This document shows positions 1 through 5,100 of a DNA stretch of 6,755 nt, piece by piece. Position numbers and translations under genes: made by a program. The stretch is from NCBI GenBank assembly GCA_042218115.1, contig JBDGRJ010000081.1:1-6755 (forward strand). The letters are read 5' to 3'. The notes below the pieces were generated by a model. The model was not told the DNA's origin. It did no database searches and was given only the letters and a program-made list of their open reading frames with translations. The stretch's first letter is position 1. The number at the start of each line of letters is the position of its first letter. The DNA is from JBDGRJ01 sp042218115. Lineage in GTDB: Bacteria > Patescibacteriota > Patescibacteriia > Magasanikbacterales > UBA922.

Positions 1-678
1 CCCTACTTTTTTCGGGGCTGTTATGCATTTGTGAATCAATTGACCCATGTCTCTTTGGCTTATGACGTGATCATAGTCGTGTCTTTGGAAGCAAACTTGT
101 CTTTCTTTTGTGTTTGAAGTGTAAGCTCCAACTCTTATAGCTAAACAACTTAATCCGTATTGAGAAAAGAAAGTGTAACATAATGCTTCTCCGAAAACTT
201 TTGTTGCTCCGTAAAGGTCGACTGGTTTTGGAGATTCTGTAGATTTTACTTTATGACCATGGCCATAGCCTTTTACTGCGTGGATACTGCTTGCGTAAAT
301 AACCCTTTCACAGTTTTGGTCTGCCGCAGCCTGGAAAACATTATAGGCTCCTCGAAGATTTGGTTCAATTAAGTCTTCGAATTTGGCTTCAGGGTCTGGG
401 TTTGCTGCCAGATTTACCACTACGTCTATATCTTTTAAAGCTCTTTTAACGCTATTGTATTTTTCTATTGAAATTTTTCTGACTTCGAAATTTTTATCTT
501 TGAAGCTTTTGCTGTGGACGCCAAGAATTAATTTGTATTGTTTTTGGTAGTTTTTATTGTTTAGATACTCCTCTCTAAATCCACTTCCTACTCTGCCTGC
601 AGCCCCGAGAAGTAAGACCTTCTTTCTTTTATTTGAATAATTTTTTGAATTACTTTTTGAATTGTCTTTTTTGGCCAT
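1..678 (-). CDS. NAD-dependent epimerase/dehydratase, uronate dehydrogenase-like (C-terminus cut by window edge)
   Basis: An extended short-chain dehydrogenase with 226 residues visible and no stop before the left edge. After a hydrophilic Lys/Ser/Asn tail (residues 1-20) comes the Rossmann strand VLLLGAAGRVG with the GxxGxxG dinucleotide loop at 25-31. NLAANPDP follows at 89-96, NLRGAYNVFQAA at 107-118, the catalytic-region serines in YASSIHAV (130-131) and the catalytic YGATK (Tyr156, Lys160). The SS-HAV, YGATKVFGEAL and IRVGAY strings resemble bacterial uronate dehydrogenases (uronate to aldarolactone, NAD+), but sugar-nucleotide epimerases share the fold, so the substrate is uncertain. 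The ATG lies 2 bases after the ROK kinase stop, with no well-placed Shine-Dalgarno, so translation is probably coupled. The neighbouring kinase supports a sugar-metabolism role. The missing part should be a few dozen C-terminal residues. Confidence 0.85.
   Translation of the reverse strand, partial: MAKKDNSKSNSKNYSNKRKKVLLLGAAGRVGSGFREEYLNNKNYQKQYKLILGVHSKSFKDKNFEVRKISIEKYNSVKRALKDIDVVVNLAANPDPEAKFEDLIEPNLRGAYNVFQAAADQNCERVIYASSIHAVKGYGHGHKVKSTESPKPVDLYGATKVFGEALCYTFFSQYGLSCLAIRVGAYTSNTKERQVCFQRHDYDHVISQRDMGQLIHKCITAPKKVG
632..667 (-). repeat. Three 12-base tandem repeats in the N-terminal tail of the dehydrogenase
   Basis: On the plus strand TTTGAAT recurs at 632, 644 and 656, an exact 12-base period. 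The unit is read in frame on the minus strand and gives the four-residue pattern DNSK-SNSK-NYSN in the disordered tail ahead of the Rossmann fold. This looks like recent in-frame slippage in a region under little constraint. Confidence 0.65.
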
Positions 679-680
679 TT

Positions 681-1421
681 TTATTCGACTAAGCTAGCCG
701 CTCCTTTCAGACCAGCGTAATTTACTTTCGAGTATTTGATTTTGGGGAGTTTTTTAACAAACTTGTATTTTTCTGCATAGTACTTTATTTTTTCAAGAAA
801 ATCCTTGTCAGATTTTTTAGCGCCTCCATTGATTATTATTTCTTCGGGTGCTAAAATGCTTGCTATGTTCGAAATTCCGACACCTAAAAATTTTGTTTGT
901 TCTTTAACCGAATTTTTTTTCTTTTTGTACCAATGTTCCAAGTCTTTTCCTTTATGAACAATCATATGTCCTAACTCACCTGCTCCTCCGGTACCTTTGT
1001 AAAGCTTTCCGTCTGCAATTATACCGCCTCCGATTCCAGTACCTAAAGTTAAAACAACCATGTTGTGCTTTTTTGCCCCATGATGAAATTCGGCTAAAGC
1101 GAAACAATTGGAGTCGTTTTCCACCCTTGCAGGTATGCCATACTTTTCGGCCAAAAATGCTTGTAAGTCCCAGTTCTCTGCATTTCCTAAGTTAGGAGCT
1201 TCAACAATTCTCCCATAAATTACAACTCCTGCAAAAGAAACTCCTATTCCTATGGTATTTCGATCAAAGTGTTGGTCTATTCCGTTTGTAATTGAATTTC
1301 TTAAATCTTCTTTACCCTCGGGAGTTTCAGTTTTAGAAAAATGAGTAATCTTTCCTTTTTCTAATTTGGCGAATCTTATGTGAGTTCCTCCAACATCTAA
1401 AGCAACTATATTTTTAGCCAT
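681..1421 (-). CDS. ROK-family sugar kinase (glucokinase-like), minimal form without the zinc motif
   Basis: ROK proteins phosphorylate hexoses or N-acetylhexosamines with ATP in the cytoplasm. Visible motifs in order: the phosphate-1 loop DVGGTHIRFAKLEKG (Asp9, Gly11-Gly12-Thr13), GIGVSFAG (58-65), VENDSNCFALAE with the probable catalytic Asp103, the second phosphate loop LGTGIGGG (126-133), the ROK signature end GELGH (148-152) and the adenosine-loop region EEIIINGG (193-200). The family normally follows the GH with a cysteine-rich zinc loop (CxCGxxGC). Here the chain goes from GHMIVHKG straight to KDLEHWY with no cysteine, and the protein is 246 residues against about 300. It has GAGGA 4 bases before the ATG and is followed after 2 bases by the dehydrogenase, so the two are almost certainly co-transcribed. 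The sugar cannot be named from sequence. Confidence 0.9.
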   Translation of the reverse strand: MAKNIVALDVGGTHIRFAKLEKGKITHFSKTETPEGKEDLRNSITNGIDQHFDRNTIGIGVSFAGVVIYGRIVEAPNLGNAENWDLQAFLAEKYGIPARVENDSNCFALAEFHHGAKKHNMVVLTLGTGIGGGIIADGKLYKGTGGAGELGHMIVHKGKDLEHWYKKKKNSVKEQTKFLGVGISNIASILAPEEIIINGGAKKSDKDFLEKIKYYAEKYKFVKKLPKIKYSKVNYAGLKGAASLVE

Positions 1422-1425
1422 TTTA

Positions 1426-1430
1426 TCCTC
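1426..1430 (-). promoter_or_regulatory. Shine-Dalgarno site of the ROK kinase
   Basis: The minus strand reads AAAAGAGGATAAAATG, placing GAGGA 4 bases before the start codon at 1421. It supports this ATG and indicates initiation on an mRNA with a leader, unlike the genes that appear leaderless. Confidence 0.6.
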
Positions 1431-1445
1431 TTTTACGTTAAAATT

Positions 1446-1466
1446 AAAAAAGCAATGTTAAAAAAA
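1446..1466 (-). terminator. Probable archaeal oligo-T terminator after the deoxyribosyltransferase-like gene
   Basis: Just after the stop at 1479 the minus strand carries a run of seven T (1460-1466) and a run of six T (1446-1451), with no hairpin. Consecutive T-tracts are the usual archaeal termination signal. In so AT-rich a region this could be chance, and read-through into the ROK gene is possible. Confidence 0.35.
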
Positions 1467-1478
1467 CTTTTGGAAAAA

Positions 1479-1880
1479 TTATTTTATGTTTTGCAGATCT
1501 CCATTAAGCACTACTGGACTCATGGCTTCAATTTCATCCGAATAACTAATTTTAGGCACATCGTTTAGTAGAATTATCTTTTTATCAAGAACATGAGCAA
1601 ATGCCATTTCTATTAAAGAATTTCCCCCAATGTAATTTTTTATGTTGTTTTTATCTTTGTTAATCACAAGAATGGCATCAGAGTTTTTTATTTCACCAAA
1701 GTATTTTTTGAGAGGGTCTATTTCCAGTTTTCTCCATTTATCTTCTTCATTTATATTGCCGGAAGAATGTTCCTCAACATCCTCTTGGATTGCCACTTCA
1801 TGGCCTAGTCTTTCAAGAGACTCTTTGACATCTAACATCTCTTTTGCAAAGGCCATACTACTACAGATTGCAATTCTCAT
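1479..1880 (-). CDS. Nucleoside 2-deoxyribosyltransferase-like protein
   Basis: A 133-residue cytoplasmic protein with a Rossmann-like pattern. It starts with strand RIAICSSMAFAKEM (2-15), followed by helix LDVKESLERLGHEV, a charged variable insert (32-55), strand SDAILVINKDK (67-77) and the segment NYIGGNSLIEMAFAHVLDKKIILLND (split here only by function: GGNS 85-88, Glu91, KKIILL 100-105). The order 'aspartate strand, Gly-rich turn, Glu in a helix, second strand' matches the nucleoside 2-deoxyribosyltransferase superfamily, where the glutamate is the nucleophile. Glu91 is the candidate here. Whether it moves deoxyribose between bases, hydrolyses a nucleotide or only binds a ligand cannot be told. 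It has its own TATA box 26 bases before the ATG and no Shine-Dalgarno. It ends 57 bases before the ROK gene. Confidence 0.65.
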   Translation of the reverse strand: MRIAICSSMAFAKEMLDVKESLERLGHEVAIQEDVEEHSSGNINEEDKWRKLEIDPLKKYFGEIKNSDAILVINKDKNNIKNYIGGNSLIEMAFAHVLDKKIILLNDVPKISYSDEIEAMSPVVLNGDLQNIK

Positions 1881-1902
1881 AAGTAAAAACCAAGTTTCGT
1901 AT

Positions 1903-1910
1903 TATATAAA
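1903..1910 (-). promoter_or_regulatory. TATA box, probable leaderless promoter of the deoxyribosyltransferase-like gene
   Basis: The minus strand reads TTTATATA, centred 26.5 bases before the A of the ATG at 1880. Archaeal transcription begins about 25-27 bases after the TATA centre, so the message should start at or next to the ATG. No Shine-Dalgarno lies between. This is the clearest promoter in the window. Confidence 0.65.
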
Positions 1911-1940
1911 ACTTGTTAAAATTCAAAAGAAAAAATTCTA

Positions 1941-1985
1941 AAAGAAAAAAAGAAAACTAGGACGACTTAGAAAACCGCCCTAGTT
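1941..1985 (-). terminator. Hairpin plus T-tract terminator after the DsbA-like gene
   Basis: Plus positions 1955-1985 form a 14-base-pair stem with a 3-base loop in the minus-strand RNA. The outer arm AACTAGG pairs perfectly with CCTAGTT, and the inner seven pairs include three G-U. A T-rich tail follows at once (complement of 1941-1954, TTCTTTTTTTCTTT). It begins 7 bases after the stop codon at 1992. It has the shape of a bacterial intrinsic terminator, although archaeal RNA polymerase needs mainly the T-tract. The hairpin may also protect the mRNA 3' end. Confidence 0.7.
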
Positions 1986-1991
1986 GTTTAA

Positions 1992-2852
1992 TTAAAGCTT
2001 GCTCTCAATTATTTGTTTGAAAGCACTATAAGGTTGAGCTCCTTGTACTGGAGTTCCAGTATCGCTTCCGGACTTCTTAACTACAAAGTGTGGAGTTCCC
2101 TTAAGTCCTGCAGCCCTAGCTTCTTGCTTGTCTTCGTCAATTTCTGACTGATAGTCATTGTTCTTCAAGCAAGACTCAATATCGTAACCAGCGTCTGAAG
2201 CCAAACTTACCAAAGCGTCTGTATTGCTTGTTGATTTAGCAAACTGTCCTTGGTTGTTATAAAGCACATCCGCAAACTTATAGAACGCTTCTGCTCCGCT
2301 ATTTTCGTAAACACAGTTTGCAGCTGCGTGTGCTTTTGGAGCCCCAGGATGCAATTGTGGAATTGGTGCGTCCTTGTAAACAACTTTTACATCACCACTC
2401 TCAACATAGTTGGATTTTATTTGAGGCAACGTGTTTTTATGCCATCTTTGACAGAACGGGCATCCTAAGTCAGTAAACTTGACAACTGTTACAGGAGCGT
2501 CTTCTTGACCCATTACTGGGTCGTCTCCAACACTTGCCGGAGCCGAACTATCGCCAGAACCGGTTCCGGAACCTGTATCACTTCCAGCGTCTGATCCTGT
2601 ATCGGATCCTTGCGTAGCTCCATCTTGGCCGTCTGAATCAGTATTTTCAGTAACTGTTTGACCTGTTGGAGCTCCAATACCGAAACCTCCAGTAGCCAAA
2701 GCCACTAGGAATAGTATTGCGAATATAAATGTAGCCCCTTTCCAGAGATCGATTTTCTTGAAAGTAACTGATTCATCATTTTTGCTTTGGCTTTGAGACT
2801 CGCTAGAAGTCTTATGCTCGTGATTTTCGTTTTTTTGTTCTTCTTCTGTCAT
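1992..2852 (-). CDS. Membrane-anchored DsbA-like thiol:disulfide oxidoreductase
   Basis: A 286-residue protein predicted to act outside the cytoplasmic membrane, forming or rearranging disulfides. Layout: a charged, Gln/Ser/Glu-rich cytoplasmic tail (1-35), one membrane segment (about 39-60), a flexible Asp/Gly/Ser/Thr linker (64-108) and a DsbA/thioredoxin domain from about 110. The domain opens with DPVMGQEDAPVTVVKFTDLG, has the active site CPFC (Cys131, Cys134), the helical insert with HPGAPKAHAAANC, and the cis-proline loop GTPHFVV (Pro254). Two further cysteines, 180 and 228, could form a structural disulfide, as in related archaeal and bacterial DsbA-like proteins. The start is fixed by a very strong ribosome site, AAGGAGGT, 8 bases before the ATG. 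It lies 59 bases after the CxxC membrane protein gene and ends in a hairpin terminator, so it is probably the last gene of that transcript. Confidence 0.92.
   Translation of the reverse strand: MTEEEQKNENHEHKTSSESQSQSKNDESVTFKKIDLWKGATFIFAILFLVALATGGFGIGAPTGQTVTENTDSDGQDGATQGSDTGSDAGSDTGSGTGSGDSSAPASVGDDPVMGQEDAPVTVVKFTDLGCPFCQRWHKNTLPQIKSNYVESGDVKVVYKDAPIPQLHPGAPKAHAAANCVYENSGAEAFYKFADVLYNNQGQFAKSTSNTDALVSLASDAGYDIESCLKNNDYQSEIDEDKQEARAAGLKGTPHFVVKKSGSDTGTPVQGAQPYSAFKQIIESKL
2544..2609 (-). repeat. Gly/Ser/Asp/Thr linker repeat inside the DsbA-like gene
   Basis: Residues 82-103 are built from repeated GSDT, GSDA and GSGT units, a 12-base period in the DNA. It is a flexible acidic spacer holding the catalytic domain away from the membrane. 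Its length is likely to vary between relatives. Confidence 0.6.
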
Positions 2853-2860
2853 TTTCTTTT

Positions 2861-2868
2861 ACCTCCTT
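2861..2868 (-). promoter_or_regulatory. Strong Shine-Dalgarno site of the DsbA-like gene
   Basis: The minus strand carries AAGGAGGT, near-perfect complementarity to the archaeal 16S rRNA 3' end, 8 bases before the ATG at 2852. It is the strongest ribosome site in the window and suggests high translation of an internal operon gene. Confidence 0.85.
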
Positions 2869-2882
2869 TCACTTTTTTGCTA

Positions 2883-2906
2883 ATTCTTGCCGTAAACCGG
2901 CAGAAT
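2883..2906 (-). other. Intercistronic hairpin between the CxxC membrane protein and DsbA-like genes
   Basis: In the minus-strand RNA, ATTCTGCCG pairs with CGGCAAGAAT around the loop GTTTA (nine pairs, one bulged A). It sits 5 bases after the upstream stop and 14 bases before the DsbA Shine-Dalgarno. An A-rich run follows rather than a T-tract, so it is unlikely to terminate. A processing or mRNA-stability element is more likely. Confidence 0.5.
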
Positions 2907-2911
2907 GACTA

Positions 2912-3493
2912 TTAGACATTTTTCTTTTTGCTCATTTTATTTTTGGATGATTTTTTCGCAAAATCGACCTTACAAGCAGGTGGCTTTTCTAAATCGTATG
3001 ATATTTTAAATATTGCTGTGCCAAGAATCAATATTGAAACCAAAGAAAATTCTAGGCCATTAAGAGGCAAAAAGTTTATTGCGGCTCCGCTAAATCCTAA
3101 AATTGCTACTAATCCTACCCCACAAGCTGCGCATCCTGGAGCAAAAGCTGCTACAAACGTCCCTATACTCGGCAGGAAACCCCAATTTTTGCTTTCTTTT
3201 TTTGTGGATTTAACTTTGTAAGTTATTAAACTGAAAAGAGCCCCTATTAGAAGGGAAATTGCGATTATTGAAATAAAAGTATGAAGCTTCACTTGTGAAC
3301 TAAAACCCAAAAATAAAGTTTTAAAGAAAATTATTGAGCCGAAAAAACCCAATCCTCCAGAAGAACCAAGGTTATTGACATTTAGCATAAGCCCGTTGAG
3401 AGCGTAGAAGATAAATGCTACAACTAGTGTCAAAATTACATACTTCCAATTACCAAAAACTTTTTTCCATGTTTTGCTTGCCTCTTTTATCAT
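2912..3493 (-). CDS. Multi-pass membrane protein with a CxxC pair, unknown function
   Basis: I do not recognise a named family. The 193-residue protein has about five or six hydrophobic segments (roughly 18-38, 48-66, 70-92, 106-119, 122-142 and 148-165), a basic loop after the third (TYKVKSTKKESK) and a Lys-rich cytoplasmic tail. The key feature is FAPGCAACGVG (115-127), putting Cys121 and Cys124 at the start of a membrane helix. Cys174 lies near the tail. The gene is directly upstream of the DsbA-like gene (59 bases) and reads the same way. A membrane CxxC next to a DsbA-like enzyme suggests a redox partner that reoxidises or reduces it, or a metal handler; this is inference. No Shine-Dalgarno precedes the ATG, but a weak TATA-like TTTAAGAA lies at leaderless spacing. 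Confidence 0.8.
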   Translation of the reverse strand: MIKEASKTWKKVFGNWKYVILTLVVAFIFYALNGLMLNVNNLGSSGGLGFFGSIIFFKTLFLGFSSQVKLHTFISIIAISLLIGALFSLITYKVKSTKKESKNWGFLPSIGTFVAAFAPGCAACGVGLVAILGFSGAAINFLPLNGLEFSLVSILILGTAIFKISYDLEKPPACKVDFAKKSSKNKMSKKKNV

Positions 3494-3515
3494 GTTTCAA
3501 TCTGAAAAAAGATAT

Positions 3516-3523
3516 TTCTTAAA
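3516..3523 (-). promoter_or_regulatory. Weak TATA-like box before the CxxC membrane protein gene
   Basis: TTTAAGAA on the minus strand is centred about 26 bases before the ATG at 3493, the same spacing as the clearer boxes. The match is weak. The 107-base gap before this gene otherwise shows only a short GC palindrome (CGGCCG at 3538-3543) with no evident role. Confidence 0.35.
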
Positions 3524-3600
3524 GATAATGGTTTGAACGGCCGGCATTATTAAGGGCAAATCGTTTAAATTTTGGAGAATTATTGTTCATATCGGTTAAA

Positions 3601-3828
3601 TTATTTCTTCTTCGAAGATTTTTTGTCTTTTTCGACGTGTTTATAGAATTTCCATGTCCAAGGACAAGCTATGAATCCTAAATACATCAAAACCAATAGA
3701 ATAAGTGAGTCCAGCCACAAGCTTAAGCCGGTTTGAGATTTAATGGTTAATATCAGGTAGTAAATGAAAGCATACCAAATTATTGCTTCAACCAAATATT
3801 GCAATCCTCTTTTGAATTCCATGTTCAT
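3601..3828 (-). CDS. Small two-helix membrane protein, unknown function
   Basis: A 75-residue protein with two membrane segments (about 10-29 and 38-56) joined by a short loop, a single cysteine in IACPWTW (Cys55) and a Lys-rich tail. The hairpin topology and basic tail suggest both ends are cytoplasmic. There is a choice of start: the first Met (3828) or Met3 (3822). The TATA box at 3842-3851 lies about 24-25 bases before Met3 but only about 18 before Met1, so a leaderless message would favour Met3 and a 73-residue product. It lies upstream of the CxxC membrane protein and the DsbA-like gene, so it may belong to the same module. I cannot assign a function. Confidence 0.65.
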   Translation of the reverse strand: MNMEFKRGLQYLVEAIIWYAFIYYLILTIKSQTGLSLWLDSLILLVLMYLGFIACPWTWKFYKHVEKDKKSSKKK

Positions 3829-3841
3829 TTCAAAACAAAAT

Positions 3842-3851
3842 TATTTAAATA
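3842..3851 (-). promoter_or_regulatory. TATA box for the small membrane protein gene
   Basis: The minus strand reads TATTTAAATA within the 28 bases between the MNT stop (3857) and this gene. The centre is about 25 bases before Met3. It suggests a separate transcript for the membrane/redox genes downstream of the HEPN/MNT pair. Confidence 0.5.
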
Positions 3852-3856
3852 GTTTT

Positions 3857-4165
3857 CTAAATCTCTCTACTATGAGATACTATCTCCTTCACAAAAGAGG
3901 ATTCTTTTAACTTGTGTTCAAATTCTTCGTATGTATATGGAAGGATATCTAAGTCTCTATCTAATTCCCAATAAGACATTACTAAGGAAATTCTCTTTAA
4001 CCAATGGATGCCTTTAAAATAGTCAGAAACAATTATTAAGTCGTAATCGCTGGTCTTCCATTCCTCATTTCTTGCTCTAGACCCAAATAACAAAATTTTG
4101 CAATTAAGGAAATTCTTCTTTATATTTTTGAAAAATTCGTCTAGTTTATGTTTTTCTCTATCCAT
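3857..4165 (-). CDS. MNT-type minimal nucleotidyltransferase (antitoxin-like partner of HEPN)
   Basis: A 102-residue Pol-beta-fold domain. The motif is complete: FGSRARNEEWKTSDYD carries GSX10DXD, with Gly28-Ser29 and the metal-binding Asp40 and Asp42. A third acidic position is offered by Asp71/Asp73 in DRDLDILPY. In characterised MntA-HepT pairs this enzyme uses ATP to AMPylate the HEPN toxin and so neutralises it; the intact motif suggests an active transferase here. The ATG lies inside the 3' end of the HEPN gene, a 25-base overlap in another reading frame, so the proteins should be made together by translational coupling. The pair fits a type VII toxin-antitoxin arrangement, with the caveat noted for the HEPN partner. 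Confidence 0.88.
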   Translation of the reverse strand: MDREKHKLDEFFKNIKKNFLNCKILLFGSRARNEEWKTSDYDLIIVSDYFKGIHWLKRISLVMSYWELDRDLDILPYTYEEFEHKLKESSFVKEIVSHSREI

Positions 4166-4521
4166 TCTAAAATTTCTCTGCTTTTGTCCATAATCTCTTT
4201 AGTATTTTCTTCATCATAAATGTTTGAAGGCAAATCTACTGAAGCGTCCGGATACCTTGTGTCAATAAACTTAGGAGTCAATTCCCTTAAAAAAGAGTGG
4301 TATTTTTCTGGCAACTCGGAACTTTTTGCCAAGTAAATCAAAGAGTGAGATTGTGGCGCCATGCCTTGATGCCTTGAAAGATAAAATGCTTTTAATGCCT
4401 TTTCAATTGATTGTTGGCAAAGAAATGCAGATATGTAATACTTTCCCCCGTCAAAATTGTATTCCGCAGCCTCATAATCTTCGTTAGACTGTTGAAGCCA
4501 TTTTTTTATTTCTTCTCTCAT
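4141..4521 (-). CDS. HEPN-domain protein paired with the MNT nucleotidyltransferase
   Basis: A 126-residue, mostly helical protein with the pattern of Pfam-type HEPN domains: KWLQQSNEDYEAAEYNFDGGKYYISAFLCQQSIEKALKA is the familiar AcxDl-A-gkY--A-F--QQ-iEK-LKA core (residues 7-45). It is followed by SHSL (58-61) and DTRYPD (87-92). HEPN domains are often RNases that use an RX4-6H motif. I find no such spacing here: Arg50 to His59 is too long, and no histidine follows Arg89. It may therefore be a non-nucleolytic HEPN that binds nucleotides or RNA, or may use other residues. A TATA box sits 26 bases before the ATG, with no Shine-Dalgarno, so the pair probably starts its own leaderless transcript. 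The role is toxin-like by context only. Confidence 0.87.
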   Translation of the reverse strand: MREEIKKWLQQSNEDYEAAEYNFDGGKYYISAFLCQQSIEKALKAFYLSRHQGMAPQSHSLIYLAKSSELPEKYHSFLRELTPKFIDTRYPDASVDLPSNIYDEENTKEIMDKSREILEWIEKNIN

Positions 4522-4543
4522 ATTTTTCAGAAGTAAATGTGTT

Positions 4544-4551
4544 TTTTATAT
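4544..4551 (-). promoter_or_regulatory. TATA box, probable leaderless promoter of the HEPN/MNT pair
   Basis: The minus strand reads ATATAAAA, centred 26.5 bases before the ATG at 4521. It begins right after the stop codon (4553-4555) of the upstream gene, so promoter and upstream gene end are packed together. There is no Shine-Dalgarno before the HEPN ATG. Confidence 0.6.
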
Positions 4552-4552
4552 T

Positions 4553-5050
4553 TTACACTTTCAAGAAAACCTGCATTGTTTTACCTTTTTCTTCCCTTTT
4601 GATTAGATTTCGCTTTTCAAGTTCTTGTAGTACATAGCATAACTTAGCTTTTGACAAGTCTGTCCTTAGCCTTAGAGTATTTTGTGTTATGCCGTCTTGT
4701 TCTTTAACGGCTTTCATTACGCTTTTTTCTTGAGAGTCCAAGGCATTTAAAATCCATTCAAATTTCTTTTCGCTGACTTGGTTGTTTTTATCGTCTTCGA
4801 GCTTTTTGAGAATTTTTTCTTCGGTTTTGTTAAAGAAAAGGATGTAGAATCCCAGGGCCAACATGAATCCAAAGAAACCGAAACCGACATGAGTCCAAGA
4901 AAGTTTTTTGTCTACTGTTACACATCCTTGCGAAGGATTACAGTTCAAAGAATCCTGTTGTGCGTTAAGGTTTACTGTAAAATAGATCAAAAGTGCTAAA
5001 AAGATTAATCCAAATATAACCAAAATTGTACCCAACTTTTTGTTTTCCAT
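4553..5050 (-). CDS. Membrane-anchored winged-helix transcription regulator
   Basis: A 165-residue protein with an N-terminal membrane hairpin (segments about 6-28 and 51-73) joined by an outside loop containing Cys37 and Cys43. A charged linker (74-97) leads to a C-terminal winged helix (about 98-165). In the DNA-binding part, SQEKSVMKAVKEQDGITQNTLR is helix 1-2, TDLSKAKLCYVLQELEKRNLIKRE the recognition helix with its follow-on, and KTMQVFLKV the wing. This is the MarR/TrmB-like membrane-bound regulator layout widespread in archaea. The target is unknown; the gene could control its own operon or the neighbours. The outside cysteine pair could sense redox state, which is inference. No Shine-Dalgarno is seen. 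The 50-base gap to dph2 has a T-rich minus strand and a poor TATA-like TTTTTTAA (5072-5079). Confidence 0.8.
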   Translation of the reverse strand: MENKKLGTILVIFGLIFLALLIYFTVNLNAQQDSLNCNPSQGCVTVDKKLSWTHVGFGFFGFMLALGFYILFFNKTEEKILKKLEDDKNNQVSEKKFEWILNALDSQEKSVMKAVKEQDGITQNTLRLRTDLSKAKLCYVLQELEKRNLIKREEKGKTMQVFLKV

Positions 5051-5100
5051 ATTTTTCGAGGGTTTTCCAGGTTAAAAAAGGTTTTTGTTTTTTATTAAGG

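Noticed and set aside
1642..1941. Plus-strand frame over the deoxyribosyltransferase-like gene and terminator
   Set aside because: It is a Ser/Leu/Ile-rich shadow that runs through the promoter and terminator of the minus-strand genes.
2250..2468. Plus-strand frame inside the DsbA-like gene
   Set aside because: The minus-strand frame carries the full DsbA domain with CPFC and cis-proline; the plus frame is Cys/Arg-rich with no motif.
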